Source: Diaphorobacter limosus
GTDB taxonomy: Bacteria; Pseudomonadota; Gammaproteobacteria; Burkholderiales; Burkholderiaceae_C
DNA length: 64,000 nucleotides
NCBI RefSeq assembly: GCF_033100095.1
Contig: NZ_CP136921.1
Span: 1,892,501-1,956,500 of the forward strand
Reading direction: 5' to 3'
Shown here: positions 30,423 to 40,860 of the stretch, one piece after another
Layout of the letters: the number at the start of each line of letters is the position of its first letter
Numbering within the stretch: position 1 is the stretch's first letter
The notes under the pieces: generated by a model
The model's database searches: none
Told to the model about the DNA's origin: nothing
What the model saw: the letters and a program-made list of their open reading frames with translations, nothing else
Made by a program: the position numbers and the translations under genes

Positions 30423-32585
30423 ATGCATGCACTGTTCGACGACGCCGGCAAATTCCTCGCCGGCCGCATCCTCTCCGAAACCGACAGCTCGGCGCAGATC
30501 GAGCTGGACTCCGGCAAACGCGTCAAGGCCAAGGGCGCCAACATCCTTTTGAAGTTCGACAAGCCGGCCCCCGCCGAGCTGCTGGCGCAGGCGCGCGACA
30601 TCGCCGCCGGCATCGAGCTGCCACTGGCCTGGGAATTCGCCCCCGAGGACGAGTTCGGCTTTGCGGATCTGGCGCGCGAGTACTTCTCTGCCAACTGCCC
30701 GGTGACCGAGCAGGCCGGCATGCTGCTGGCTCTGTTTGATGCGCCGCATTACTTCAGGCGCGCGGGCAAGGGCCGCTTCAAGAAGGCCCCGGCCGACATC
30801 CTGGCCCAGGCGCTGGCGGGCATCGAGAAGAAGAAGCAGCTCCAGGCGCAGATCGACGGCTGGGCCGCAGAACTTGCGGCCGGCAGCTGCCCGCAGCCGA
30901 TACGCGAGCAGCTCTACAAGATCCTGTTCCGCCCGGACAAGAACACGCCCGAGTACAAGGCCGTGGTCGAGGCCAGCCGCGCCGCGCACAGGGCGCCGCT
31001 CGATCTGCTGCAGGCCGCGGGCGCCATCGACTCGCCCTACCAGTTCCACTGGAAGCGCTTTCTGTTCGAGAACTTCCCCAAGGGCACGGCCTTCCCACCA
31101 CTTGCCGCGCCGCAGCCGCCACAGGACCTGCCGCTGGCCGATGTGCAGGCCTATTCCATCGACGACTCGCAAACCACCGAGATCGACGACGCCCTGTCGG
31201 TGCGCGGCCTGGGCACGGGGCAGGTCACCGTGGGCATACACATTGCCGCGCCCGGCCTGGCGATACAGCCCGGCGGCGACCTGGACAAGCTGGGCCGCCA
31301 GCGCCTGTCCACGGTCTACATGCCGGGCTACAAGATCACCATGCTGCCCGACGAGGTGGTGCAGATCTACACCCTGGACGAGGGCCGCGCCAACCCGGCC
31401 GTGTCGCTGTACGCGACCATCGACGAGGCGACGCTGGCCATCACCGCCACCGAGACGCGCCTGGAGCGCGTGCCGGTCACCGTGAACCTGCGCCACGACC
31501 AGCTCGACCACATCGTCACCGAAGCATGGCTGGGCGATGCAAGCATTCAGCATGAAAATACGCCGCAGGCCTTGCTGGAACTGCGTGAACAGCTATCTTT
31601 TTTATATCGTCTGGCAAAACAGCTCAAGGCCGGGCGCGAACAGGTGCGCGGCAAGCCCGAGACCTTCAACCGGCCGGACTACAACTTCCGCTTGAGCGCC
31701 GCACGGCCGCCCGAAGGCGCGAACGCCCCCCAGGGGGGCAGCGCAGCCAGCGCAGCGGCAAGCGTGGGGGGCGTCCAGCCTTGCAACGGCAAGGCCGAGC
31801 CCCAGGGCAGCGAGACGGTGCAGATCAGCACGCGCCAGCGCGGCGCGCCGCTCGATTTGATCGTGGCCGAGGCCGCCATCGTCGCCAACAGCCATTGGGG
31901 CCAGATGCTGGCCGAGCATGGCGTGCCCGGCATCTACCGCAGCCAGGCCAGCCTGGCCCCCGGCATCAAGGTACGCATGGGGACCAAGGCGCTGCCGCAC
32001 GCCGGCATTGGCGTCAAGAGCTACGCCTGGGCCACATCACCGCTGCGCCGCTATGTGGATCTGGTGAACCAGTGGCAGATCATTGCCTGCGCGCGCCATG
32101 GCAAGACGGCCGCACTGGCCGCGCCGTTCAAGCCGAAGGACGCCGAGCTGTTCTCCATCATCAGCAGCTTTGACGCCACCTACGGCGCCTACAACGGCTA
32201 CCAGGCCGGCATGGAGCGCTTCTGGACGCTGAAATACCTGCAGCAAAACGCCATCACCGAGCTGGACGCCACCGTCATCAAGGAGGGCATGCACGGCGGC
32301 TTTCTGGTGCGCGCCGACAGCCTGCCGCTGGTGCTGCCGGTGCTCGGCGCCCAGGGCCTGGCGCGCGGCGCGCGCGTGCGCGTGAAGCTGGGCGAGATCG
32401 ACGAGATCACGCTGGACGTGAACGGCACGCTGATCGCGCGCCTGGACGACCCGCTGGATGCCAGCGACGACGGCCCCGTGGACGAGGACGAGGAAGACAC
32501 CGTGGCCGGCCCTATCGCCATTGCCGTGGACATCAACGAAACCGATGGGGCGGGCAGCGAGCCTGGCACCGGCCAGCCGGGATAA
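30423..32585 (+). CDS. RNase II/RNase R-family (RNB) 3'-5' exoribonuclease
   Basis: This 720-residue exonuclease has an N-terminal region starting MHALFDDAGKFLAGRI. The RNB catalytic domain has SIDDSQTTEIDDALSV (metal-binding Asp cluster), VGIHIAAPGLAI, and YAWATSPLRRYVDLVNQ. A C-terminal S1-like part ends in an acidic tail. At about residues 424-462 there is a Gly/Ala/Pro-rich insert (EGANAPQGGSAASAAAS...) encoded by a GC-rich interspersed repeat. It interrupts the RNB domain in frame, and whether it affects activity is not known. The ATG at 30423 is used; an in-frame ATG at 30405 is possible. Confidence 0.9.
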   Translation: MHALFDDAGKFLAGRILSETDSSAQIELDSGKRVKAKGANILLKFDKPAPAELLAQARDIAAGIELPLAWEFAPEDEFGFADLAREYFSANCPVTEQAGMLLALFDAPHYFRRAGKGRFKKAPADILAQALAGIEKKKQLQAQIDGWAAELAAGSCPQPIREQLYKILFRPDKNTPEYKAVVEASRAAHRAPLDLLQAAGAIDSPYQFHWKRFLFENFPKGTAFPPLAAPQPPQDLPLADVQAYSIDDSQTTEIDDALSVRGLGTGQVTVGIHIAAPGLAIQPGGDLDKLGRQRLSTVYMPGYKITMLPDEVVQIYTLDEGRANPAVSLYATIDEATLAITATETRLERVPVTVNLRHDQLDHIVTEAWLGDASIQHENTPQALLELREQLSFLYRLAKQLKAGREQVRGKPETFNRPDYNFRLSAARPPEGANAPQGGSAASAAASVGGVQPCNGKAEPQGSETVQISTRQRGAPLDLIVAEAAIVANSHWGQMLAEHGVPGIYRSQASLAPGIKVRMGTKALPHAGIGVKSYAWATSPLRRYVDLVNQWQIIACARHGKTAALAAPFKPKDAELFSIISSFDATYGAYNGYQAGMERFWTLKYLQQNAITELDATVIKEGMHGGFLVRADSLPLVLPVLGAQGLARGARVRVKLGEIDEITLDVNGTLIARLDDPLDASDDGPVDEDEEDTVAGPIAIAVDINETDGAGSEPGTGQPG
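31690..31806 (+). repeat. GC-rich interspersed repeat translated inside the RNB exonuclease
   Basis: The motifs CGCCCCCCAGGGGGGCAGCG and GCAAGCGTGGGGGGC match the style of the intergenic repeats at 32600-32670 and 33541-33775 (CCCCC/GGGGG hairpin plus GCAGCG...CGTGGGG). Here it lies wholly inside a reading frame without disrupting it. Confidence 0.65.
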
Positions 32586-32599
32586 TCGCCCCCCGTGAA

Positions 32600-32670
32600 C
32601 CTCACCCCCACGCTCCACCGCTTCGCGGGTCGCTGCCCCCCGAGGGGGCCGCTCTTTCATCTTGGGGCGG
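32600..32670. repeat. GC-rich interspersed spacer repeat upstream of tonB
   Basis: CCCCCACGCTCCACCGCTTC, then GCTGCCCCCCGAGGGGGCCG and CTTGGGGCGGCCCGG, fill the gap between the exonuclease gene and tonB. It can fold into a strong hairpin (CCCCC/GGGGG). It is the same family as the copies at 31690, 33541 and 34634. Confidence 0.65.
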
Positions 32671-32677
32671 CCCGGCG

Positions 32678-33538
32678 ATGAAAGTCCCCCCCTTCCTCCT
32701 GCGCCTCTCCACGCTGCAGATCGCGCTGGGCGTATCGATCGCCCTGCACGCGCTGCTGCTCTCGGTGCGCTTCATCGACCCGGAGCGCTTCAACCGCGTG
32801 TTCGAGGACACGCCGCTCGAGGTCATCCTGGTCAACGCCAAGACCAGCGAACGCCCGGACAAGGCCCAGGCCATCGCCCAGGCCTCGCTGGCCGGCGGGG
32901 GCGAGGCGGCCAAGGGCCGCGCCACCAGCCCCCTGCCCTACTCGGCCCTGACCTCCATTGGCGACGACCTGGAGGAAGCCCAGCGCAAGATGGATCAGAT
33001 GCTGGAGCAGCAAACCCAGCTGCTGGCCCAGGTGCGCCAGCAGCTGGCCATATTGCCCCAGCCCGACCCGCGCAAGGCCAGCGAAAGCAGCGCCCAGGAA
33101 CAGCAGGAAGAACGGCGCCGCCAGCTGGTCAAGCTGCTGGCCGAGATAGAAAAGCGCATCAACGACGAAAACGCCCGCCCGCGCAAGCGCTACATCAGCC
33201 CCGCCACGCGCGAGGAGGTGTACGCCGTGTACTACGACGGGCTGCGCCGCAAGGTCGAGGACAAGGGCACGCAGAACTTTCCCGAGCAGGGCGGCAAGAA
33301 GCTCTACGGCGAGCTGATCATGATCCTGACCGTGAACCACGACGGTCGCGTGCTGGAGACCGAGGTCGTGCAGGGCTCGGGCAATCGCCTGCTCGATCGC
33401 CGCGCCGAGGCCATTGCCCGCGCAGCCGGGCCGTTTGGTCACTTCGGCCCGGCCATGCGCGCCAAGGCCGACCAGATCGCCGTGGTCTCGCGCTTCAAGT
33501 TCACGCACGACCAGACCCTGGAAACCGCCGTGCGCTAA
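32678..33538 (+). CDS. TonB-family energy transducer
   Basis: This 286-residue protein has a basic N-terminus, then a single membrane segment (about 13-30, ALGVSIALHALLLSVRF). A Gln/Glu-rich coiled-coil periplasmic region follows (about 85-165). The C-terminal TonB-type domain (about 200-286) has YGELIMILTVNHDGRVLETEVVQGSG. It would carry proton-motive energy to outer-membrane receptors with ExbBD, which are not in this window. It lacks the classical Pro-rich linker and has a helical spacer instead. aroE follows across a repeat. Confidence 0.88.
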   Translation: MKVPPFLLRLSTLQIALGVSIALHALLLSVRFIDPERFNRVFEDTPLEVILVNAKTSERPDKAQAIAQASLAGGGEAAKGRATSPLPYSALTSIGDDLEEAQRKMDQMLEQQTQLLAQVRQQLAILPQPDPRKASESSAQEQQEERRRQLVKLLAEIEKRINDENARPRKRYISPATREEVYAVYYDGLRRKVEDKGTQNFPEQGGKKLYGELIMILTVNHDGRVLETEVVQGSGNRLLDRRAEAIARAAGPFGHFGPAMRAKADQIAVVSRFKFTHDQTLETAVR

Positions 33539-33540
33539 AG

Positions 33541-33775
33541 TGAAACAACACCCCCCTGTGCGGCTACGCCGCTCCGTGCAGCCGCCAGAGGCGGCAGCCC
33601 TTCGGGGCCGTCCAAGCCTGCGCAGGCAGGCTTGGAGCCGCGGCCCTCAGCCCCCGCTCTCGCATTGCTGCGCAATGCGGGCAGGGGGACGCCGCCAGCG
33701 CGGCGGGGTGGCCCTTGCGCGGCGGCCCTGGCTTGGGTGGCGCCAGTTTCATGCGTAGCGGGTTACGCAAAGTGC
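33541..33775 (+). repeat. Long GC-rich spacer repeat, copy 5' of aroE
   Basis: It begins TGAAACAACACCCCCCTGTG and ends near TACGCAAAGTGC. The start, the CAGGGGGACGC block, the GTGGCCCTTGCGCGGC block, and the GGGTGGCGCCAGTTTCATGC block all have counterparts in 34634-34806. It holds an extra internal segment of roughly 70 bp (palindrome AAGCCTGCGCAGGCAGGCTT) not found in the other copy. No gene is seen here. Confidence 0.75.
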
Positions 33776-33793
33776 GATGAGAAACTAATACCG

Positions 33794-34636
33794 ATGAGCA
33801 CCACCCCCGACCTGTACTGCGTGATGGGCAACCCCATCGCCCACAGCCGCTCGCCCTGGATACACGCGCGCTTTGCCGAGCTGACGGGCCAGCAGCTGCA
33901 CTACGAACGCCGCCTGGTGGCGCTGGACGGCTTTGCCCAGGCGCTGCGCGACTTTGCCGCCGCCGGCGGGCGCGGCTGCAACATCACCGTGCCCTTCAAG
34001 CTGCAGGCCGCAGACCTTGCCGACACGCGCAGCGCGCGCGTGCAACTGGCCGGCGCGGCCAACACCCTGGTCTTTGCCAACGGCCAGATCCACGCCGACA
34101 ACACCGATGGCCTGGGCCTGGTGGCCGACATAGAGCGCAATGCCGGCGTGGCGCTGGCCGGGCGCGACCTGCTGCTGGTCGGCGCGGGCGGCGCCGCCGC
34201 CGGCGCGCTGGCGCCGCTGATCGAACGCCAGCCCCGGCGCATTGCCGTCGTGAACCGCACGAGCGCGCGCGCCCAGGCCCTGGTGGCCAGCCACACGGCG
34301 CTGGCAGTGCTGCACAAAACAGAGCTACTTGCGCTTGATATACAAGCGCCGGAGGCCGATTTTGATGTCATCATCAACGCCACGGCCAGCAGCCTGGCCG
34401 GCGGCGCCGTGCCCGTGCCCGCCAGCGTGCTGCGCGCCGGCAGCCTGGCCTACGACATGATGTATGGCCCCGCCGCCCAGGGCTTTCTGGACTGGGCGAC
34501 CCAGCACGGCGCCCAGGCGCGCGACGGCCTGGGAATGCTGGTGGAACAGGCGGCCGAGGCCTTCCAGCTCTGGCGCGGCCAGCGCCCGCCCGCCGCCCAG
34601 GTGCTGCAAGAGCTGCGCGCGGCCATCGCAAAATGA
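33794..34636 (+). CDS. aroE: Shikimate dehydrogenase
   Basis: AroE reduces 3-dehydroshikimate to shikimate with NADPH. The 280-residue protein has the substrate site NPIAHSRSPWIH, NITVPFK with the catalytic Lys, NTDG, the nucleotide loop VGAGGAAAGAL, VVNRTSARAQAL and GMLVEQAAEAFQLWRG. The ATG at 33794 is chosen; the frame is open upstream into the repeat. A palindromic element is translated in frame (residues about 174-192). The gene is flanked on both sides by copies of one spacer repeat. It works in the same pathway as aroG. Confidence 0.95.
   Translation: MSTTPDLYCVMGNPIAHSRSPWIHARFAELTGQQLHYERRLVALDGFAQALRDFAAAGGRGCNITVPFKLQAADLADTRSARVQLAGAANTLVFANGQIHADNTDGLGLVADIERNAGVALAGRDLLLVGAGGAAAGALAPLIERQPRRIAVVNRTSARAQALVASHTALAVLHKTELLALDIQAPEADFDVIINATASSLAGGAVPVPASVLRAGSLAYDMMYGPAAQGFLDWATQHGAQARDGLGMLVEQAAEAFQLWRGQRPPAAQVLQELRAAIAK
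34313..34365 (+). repeat. AGCT/CGCTT palindromic element inside aroE
   Basis: CAGAGCTACTTGCGCTTG and CAAGCGCCGGAGGCCGATTTT form the arms around ATATA. It translates in frame as KTELLALDIQAPEADFD within AroE, on the segment between the NADP-binding site and NATASS. Confidence 0.7.
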
Positions 34637-34806
34637 AGCAACAACCCCCTGTGCGGCTGCGCCGCTTCCCCCTTCTCTCGCACCGCTGCGCGCTGCGGGA
34701 AGGGGGACGCAGCCCTCGCTGCGGGGCGGCCCTTGCTCGGCTGCCCCAGCCTGGGTTGCGCCAGTTGCATGGGCAGCGGGTACTGCGCAGCGCCGTGGAT
34801 TACTGA
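34634..34806 (+). repeat. Long GC-rich spacer repeat, copy 3' of aroE
   Basis: It begins TGAAGCAACAACCCCCTGTG, overlapping the aroE stop codon, and runs to the start of mtgA. It is a direct-orientation, shorter version of the copy at 33541-33775. No gene is seen here. Confidence 0.75.
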
Positions 34807-34807
34807 A

Positions 34808-35524
34808 ATGCGGGGCGTGCTGCGCTGGATCGCCCTGGTGCTGCTGGCCTTTGTGGCGCTGCAGCTGTTCTTCGTGGCGCGCATCGCCGCCATGGCCTGG
34901 CTTGACCCCGAATCCACCAGCTTCCAGCGCTCCGAGGCCTGGGCGCAGCTGCGCCAGGACGGCGGCCTGCACTGGCGCCAGCAATGGCTGCCCTACGCGC
35001 AGATCTCCGACCACCTGAAGCGCGCCGTGATCGCCTCCGAGGACGACAACTTCGTCAACCACGACGGTGTGGAATGGGACGCCATAGAAAAGGCCTGGGA
35101 GCGCAACGCCCGCGCCGAGGCCCAGGCCGCCGCCCGGCCCAACGCCCGCGCACCCAAAATCCGTGGCGGCTCCACCATCACCCAGCAGCTGGCCAAGAAC
35201 TTGTTGCTGTCGGGCGAACGCAACCTGGTGCGCAAGGGCCAGGAATTCGTGCTCACGCTGGCGCTGGAGCAATTTCTATCCAAGCAGCGCATCCTGGAGA
35301 TCTACCTGAACAACGTGGAATGGGGCGCCGGCATCTTCGGCGCCGAGGCCGCCGCCCAGCATTACTACCGAAAGAGCGCGCGCCAGCTCACCGCCCCCGA
35401 GGCCGCCCGCCTGGCCGTGATGCTGCCGGCACCCAAGCGCTTTGAGAAAACGCCGAATTCGGCGTATCTGGCGGGGCGCACGCGCACCATCATGGCGCGC
35501 ATGGCAAGCGCCGAATTGCCATGA
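34808..35524 (+). CDS. mtgA: Monofunctional biosynthetic peptidoglycan transglycosylase
   Basis: MtgA polymerises lipid II into glycan strands without transpeptidase activity. The 238-residue GT51-family protein has an N-terminal membrane anchor (about 7-26, ALVLLAFVALQLFFVAR). The catalytic Glu is in VIASEDDNFVNHDG. GGSTITQQLAKNLLLSGERN and ILEIYLNNVEWGAGIFGAEAA follow. The ATG at 34808 follows the repeat directly. The stop overlaps the next ATG by 4 bp. Confidence 0.95.
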   Translation: MRGVLRWIALVLLAFVALQLFFVARIAAMAWLDPESTSFQRSEAWAQLRQDGGLHWRQQWLPYAQISDHLKRAVIASEDDNFVNHDGVEWDAIEKAWERNARAEAQAAARPNARAPKIRGGSTITQQLAKNLLLSGERNLVRKGQEFVLTLALEQFLSKQRILEIYLNNVEWGAGIFGAEAAAQHYYRKSARQLTAPEAARLAVMLPAPKRFEKTPNSAYLAGRTRTIMARMASAELP

Positions 35525-36381
35525 GCACGGGTCCAAAGATGCCCCTGGCCATCGAAACCCGCCACGGCGACGCTCGCCTGCGCAACTGGGTGGCCGCCCT
35601 CGCCGTGGCGCTGCCGCCCGCGCTGCTACTGGGCGCGCTACTGGCCGCCATATTGCCCGCCCCTTGGCGCAATGCGGCCGTGTACGCATCCCTGCTTTTC
35701 GTTCCATGTCTTTGGGCGGGCGCACGCATCGGCCCCACCCTGATCGCCCGTTATGACGACCAAGCGCTGCAGCCGCCCCCTGCCGCGGAACCGGGATTGC
35801 GGCAGGCACCAACGCTGGATGCGGCACAGCAGCGCGCGTGGGCGGCCCTTGAATCCTGGTGCCAGGCAGGCACAGGGGACGGGCGCAAGCCGTTCTGGCA
35901 CCCCTGGCGGCTGCCCGATATACCCGAGCGCCTCGGCCTGGCCGTCATGGCGGGACGGGACTGTGATGGCGCATCCCACCTGGCCGCGGCCTTTGCGCGG
36001 CATCTCGACCGAGACGATGAACTCGCCGCGCTGTCCGCGGCTTCAAGGCTCAAGGGCTGGCAGCTCAAACTCGCCGTGAAGTGGCACGAGCTAAGGTGGT
36101 GGCGCAAGCGGCACCCGCGCCAGCCCTGGGACTGCGGCTACCTCGCGCCAGACCCCGCGGCACCAGATCGGCTGGCACGCTTCAGGCCGCGCCGGCCTAC
36201 GCTGATCATCGCCAGCACGCTGCGGGGCGACAGTCTGGCGCAGACGCTGCAGACTCTGGCTGCGGCAAAGGCGGAATACCACCACCCTGTCCGACTGCTC
36301 ATGCTCGACGCCGATGCCCAACCTTGGCCTGCGCGGGTCTATGGCCCAGGGCAGGTTACTTTGATTCAATTTGCCTCCTGA
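35521..36381 (+). CDS. Hypothetical membrane protein coupled to mtgA
   Basis: This 286-residue protein is not recognised. Two membrane segments are visible (about 25-46, [22 protein letters not shown], and 51-70, [19 protein letters not shown]). A soluble part follows, with Trp-rich segments ([17 protein letters not shown] and [21 protein letters not shown]) and a C-terminal [17 protein letters not shown]. The ATGA overlap with mtgA suggests co-translation and a possible envelope role, which is inference. An alternative start is the Met seven codons on. Confidence 0.65.
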   Translation: MSTGPKMPLAIETRHGDARLRNWVAALAVALPPALLLGALLAAILPAPWRNAAVYASLLFVPCLWAGARIGPTLIARYDDQALQPPPAAEPGLRQAPTLDAAQQRAWAALESWCQAGTGDGRKPFWHPWRLPDIPERLGLAVMAGRDCDGASHLAAAFARHLDRDDELAALSAASRLKGWQLKLAVKWHELRWWRKRHPRQPWDCGYLAPDPAAPDRLARFRPRRPTLIIASTLRGDSLAQTLQTLAAAKAEYHHPVRLLMLDADAQPWPARVYGPGQVTLIQFAS

Positions 36382-36422
36382 CGTTTGTACATAAAGCCCC
36401 AACAGCTCTATTTTTAATAGCA

Positions 36423-36971
36423 ATGAGAATCCTCGGCATCGACCCCGGCCTGCAGACCACCGGCTTCGGCGTGGTGGACGTCGAGGGCCAGCGCCTGGCC
36501 TACGTGGCCAGCGGCACCATACGCACCACGGGCCTCGCGCTGGGCGACCTGCCGGGGCGGCTCAAGCTGCTGTTCGACGGCATCACCGAGGTCGCCGCGC
36601 GCTACCGGCCCGATGTGGCGGCGGTGGAGATCGTGTTCGTCAACGTCAACCCCCAGTCCACCCTGCTGCTGGGCCAGGCGCGCGGCGCGGCGCTCACTGC
36701 GCTGGTCAACGCCGACCTGCCCGTGGCCGAATACACGGCCCTGCAGATGAAGAAGGCCGTGGTCGGCCACGGCCGCGCGGCGAAGTCGCAGGTGCAGGAG
36801 ATGGTGCGCCGCCTGCTCACCCTGCCCGGCCTGCCGGGCACCGACGCGGCCGATGCGCTGGGGCTGGCCATTACCCATGCCCACGCCGGCACGGCCATGG
36901 CGCGCGTGGGGCAGGTGACGCAACTCTCGCGGCGCCAGCACGCCATGTACAAGGGCGGGCGCAGTTACTGA
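36423..36971 (+). CDS. ruvC: Holliday junction resolvase RuvC
   Basis: RuvC cleaves Holliday junctions made during recombination, working with RuvAB. It is 182 residues long. It starts [19 protein letters not shown] (catalytic Asp7), and has [17 protein letters not shown] (Glu), [16 protein letters not shown] and [15 protein letters not shown] (acidic pair). The ATG at 36423 follows an AT-rich fragment of the palindromic repeat family (36391-36422). ruvA and ruvB are not in this window. Confidence 0.96.
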   Translation: MRILGIDPGLQTTGFGVVDVEGQRLAYVASGTIRTTGLALGDLPGRLKLLFDGITEVAARYRPDVAAVEIVFVNVNPQSTLLLGQARGAALTALVNADLPVAEYTALQMKKAVVGHGRAAKSQVQEMVRRLLTLPGLPGTDAADALGLAITHAHAGTAMARVGQVTQLSRRQHAMYKGGRSY

Positions 36972-37075
36972 AACCGCGTCAGTTGCCACCTTCGCCTGGC
37001 GGCTTGGGCCCTTGTCCGGGGAGTGCTGGCGCTGCCTACAATGATTTCCCCTTAGCCTTTTTGGAGTCCCACGCC

Positions 37076-37416
37076 ATGGCCCCCTGCGTCGTCCTGTGGC
37101 ACTTCGCCCTGCCCGCTCCCACCGAAGAGCAGTTCATCCAGATCAGATCGCCAAACAGTCGGCGCCCAAGTTCCGCAAGCTCGGCTCAATAGGCCTGATC
37201 AGCAAGGACTACGTGCGCAACGAGCATGGCGCCGGCGGCCTGTACGTATGGGAAAGCCGCGCCGCAGCCGAGGCCTGGTTTACCGAGGCCAAGCTGCAGG
37301 AGTACACCACCCTGTTCGGCGCGCGCCCCACGCTGACCTGGTACGAGGCCAACCTGACGGTGTACAACAAGGCCGGGCAGACGCGGGTCAACGGCCAGCC
37401 GGTGGCCGAGGGTTGA
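37076..37416 (+). pseudogene. YdhR-like mono-oxygenase family gene with 5-bp duplication frameshift
   Basis: The frame from the ATG at 37076 (GGAG upstream) reads MAPCVVLWHFALPAPTEEQF and then shifts. The rest continues in another frame as QIAKQSAPKFRKLGSIGLIS...GGLYVWESRAAAEAWF...TWYEANLTVYN. The joint contains CAGATCAGATCG, a 5-bp tandem duplication (CAGAT). Removing one copy restores one frame of about 111 residues. The restored protein resembles the YdhR-like/DUF4937 small mono-oxygenase fold (dimeric alpha-beta barrel). It could be a true pseudogene or a sequencing error. Confidence 0.75.
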
Positions 37417-37465
37417 CGAGCTCTCCCTCCCCCCTGAGGATGTGCGCAGCCTCGAGGCTGCTTCT

Positions 37466-37501
37466 CCCTCACCCCTACCCTCTCCCCCAAGGGGGAGAGG
37501 G
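37466..37501. repeat. CCCTCACCCC...GGGAGAGGG interspersed repeat (copy 2)
   Basis: CCCTCACCCCTACCCTCTCC, a short CCCAAGG loop region, and GGGGAGAGGG form a hairpin. It matches copy 1 at 4807-4841 and lies between the YdhR-like pseudogene and thiC (convergent). Confidence 0.75.
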
Positions 37502-37579
37502 AGTTGAGACCCGCGTCAAATCAGCGTTTTGCGCTACTGAAATATGTAGGCACCCATACCCAGAGGGGAAGTGTCGGTA

Positions 37580-39466
<1,887 letters not shown>

Positions 39467-39544
39467 TCAAAGGCTGGGGGATGGAATGCTCCGCAATCGG
39501 CGGGACGAAGGCGCGCTCTACGGCGCACTCCCCCATCCCACTGC

Positions 39545-39640
39545 AGCTCTTCTTACGCTGGTACTAACCAGATCAAGTTCGCGGTTTTGGCGGGTTGGCC
39601 CACCATCTCAGCACGCCCAAACGTGCACCCCGGAGCAAGG
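39545..39640 (-). promoter_or_regulatory. TPP riboswitch (THI box) of thiC
   Basis: On the minus strand the conserved parts appear in order: CTCCGGGGTGC, GCTGAGATG, AACCCGCC, CGAACTTGATCTGGTTAGTACCAGCGTAAG. These are the P2-P5 core segments that bind thiamine pyrophosphate. About 90 nt separate the end of the aptamer from the thiC start. TPP binding should lower thiC expression. Whether by termination or by hiding the ribosome site cannot be said without folding. Confidence 0.95.
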
Positions 39641-39668
39641 CGCAGTATACGGCCTGGCGCGCCGCGCA

Positions 39669-39842
39669 CTATATGCGTTCCAGTATCAACACCAGGAAGA
39701 ACATGGCCGCCGCGATGGCGATCCACTTGATGATCACCAGCCCGAAGCGCTTGTAGCGCTGCTGGCCCGTGGCGGCGAAATAAGCGAATGCGACGCCAGC
39801 CGCGAGCAGCAGCAGCATCACGGCCCAGCGCATGATCAGCAT
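39669..39842 (-). CDS. Small two-segment membrane protein
   Basis: This 57-residue protein (MLIMRWAVMLLLLAAGVAF...) has two membrane segments separated by a polar turn (TGQQRYKRFGLVIIKW). It lies 10 bp downstream of lpxC on the same strand. The Met three codons on is an equally good start. Function is unknown. Small proteins of this kind are conserved beside lpxC in related genomes as far as I recall. Confidence 0.65.
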   Translation of the reverse strand: MLIMRWAVMLLLLAAGVAFAYFAATGQQRYKRFGLVIIKWIAIAAAMFFLVLILERI

Positions 39843-39852
39843 GGCCGGCGAC

Positions 39853-40776
39853 TCACCAGGCGCGCGCCGGCTGGGCAAAGCCCGCGGGTGCCTGGCGCTC
39901 GCTGTCAAAGCTGACGATCTCCCAGGCGTCTTCCTGCGCCAGCAGCGCGCGCAGCAGCTGATTGTTCATGCCGTGGCCGCTGCGAAACGCGCTGTAGGCC
40001 GCCAGCAGCGGCTTACCCACCAGGTACAGGTCGCCCATTGCGTCCAGGATCTTGTGCCGGGCGAACTCGGCGTCGTAGCGCAGGCCGTCGGCGTTCAGCA
40101 CCTTGTAGTCGTCCATGACGATGGCGTTGTCCAGCCCACCGCCCAGCGCCAGGCCACTGGAGCGCAGCATCTCCACGTCCTTGGTGAAGCCGAAGGTGCG
40201 CGCGCGCGCGATGTCGCGGGCGTAGTTGCCGCTACCCAGATCAAACTCCACGCACTGCCCGGTGGAATCGACCGCCGGATGGGCAAAGTCGATCTCGAAG
40301 CGCAGCTTGAAGCCGTGGTAGGGCTCCAGGCGAGCCCATTTCAGCTGGTCGCCCTGGCCCTCGCGCACCTCCACCGCGCGCTTGACGCGGATGAAGCGCT
40401 TGGGCGCGTTCTGCAGCTCCACGCCGGCGCTTTGCAGCAGGAACACGAACGAGGCCGAGGAGCCATCGAGGATGGGCACCTCCTCGGCCGTGATGTCGAT
40501 GTACAGGTTGTCCAGCCCCAGGCCGGCGCAGGCCGACATCAAATGCTCCACGGTATGCACCTTGGCCCCGCCCGCGCCGATGGTGGAAGCCATGCGCGTA
40601 TCCACCACCGCCTGGGCGTTGATGGCAATGTCCACCGGCTCGGGCAGATCGACGCGGCGGAACACGATGCCCGTGTCTGCTTGAGCCGGGCGCAACGTCA
40701 GCTCGACCCGCTGGCCGCTGTGCAGACCCACGCCGACGGCACGGGTCAGGGTCTTGATGGTGCGTTGCTGGAGCAT
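39853..40776 (-). CDS. lpxC: UDP-3-O-acyl-N-acetylglucosamine deacetylase LpxC
   Basis: LpxC carries out the first committed step of lipid A synthesis. The 307-residue protein starts [21 protein letters not shown]. Zinc ligands are in [18 protein letters not shown] (His) and [14 protein letters not shown] (His and Asp). The gene normally follows ftsZ. Here an approximately 8-kb cluster lies between them, so it must use its own promoter in 40777-40860 or read-through from the IclR gene. Confidence 0.97.
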   Translation of the reverse strand: MLQQRTIKTLTRAVGVGLHSGQRVELTLRPAQADTGIVFRRVDLPEPVDIAINAQAVVDTRMASTIGAGGAKVHTVEHLMSACAGLGLDNLYIDITAEEVPILDGSSASFVFLLQSAGVELQNAPKRFIRVKRAVEVREGQGDQLKWARLEPYHGFKLRFEIDFAHPAVDSTGQCVEFDLGSGNYARDIARARTFGFTKDVEMLRSSGLALGGGLDNAIVMDDYKVLNADGLRYDAEFARHKILDAMGDLYLVGKPLLAAYSAFRSGHGMNNQLLRALLAQEDAWEIVSFDSERQAPAGFAQPARAW

Positions 40777-40860
40777 AACCTTGCGATTTTAGTCGGCGCT
40801 CCTCAGTCTTGCTGCCGCCTTGGGGCTTTCCCCTCGATGCTTGACTTGAGTGCTTGAATT

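Noticed and set aside
29802..31553. A 583-codon minus-strand frame opposite yqiA and the exonuclease gene
   Set aside because: Shadow of two recognised genes; no family motifs.
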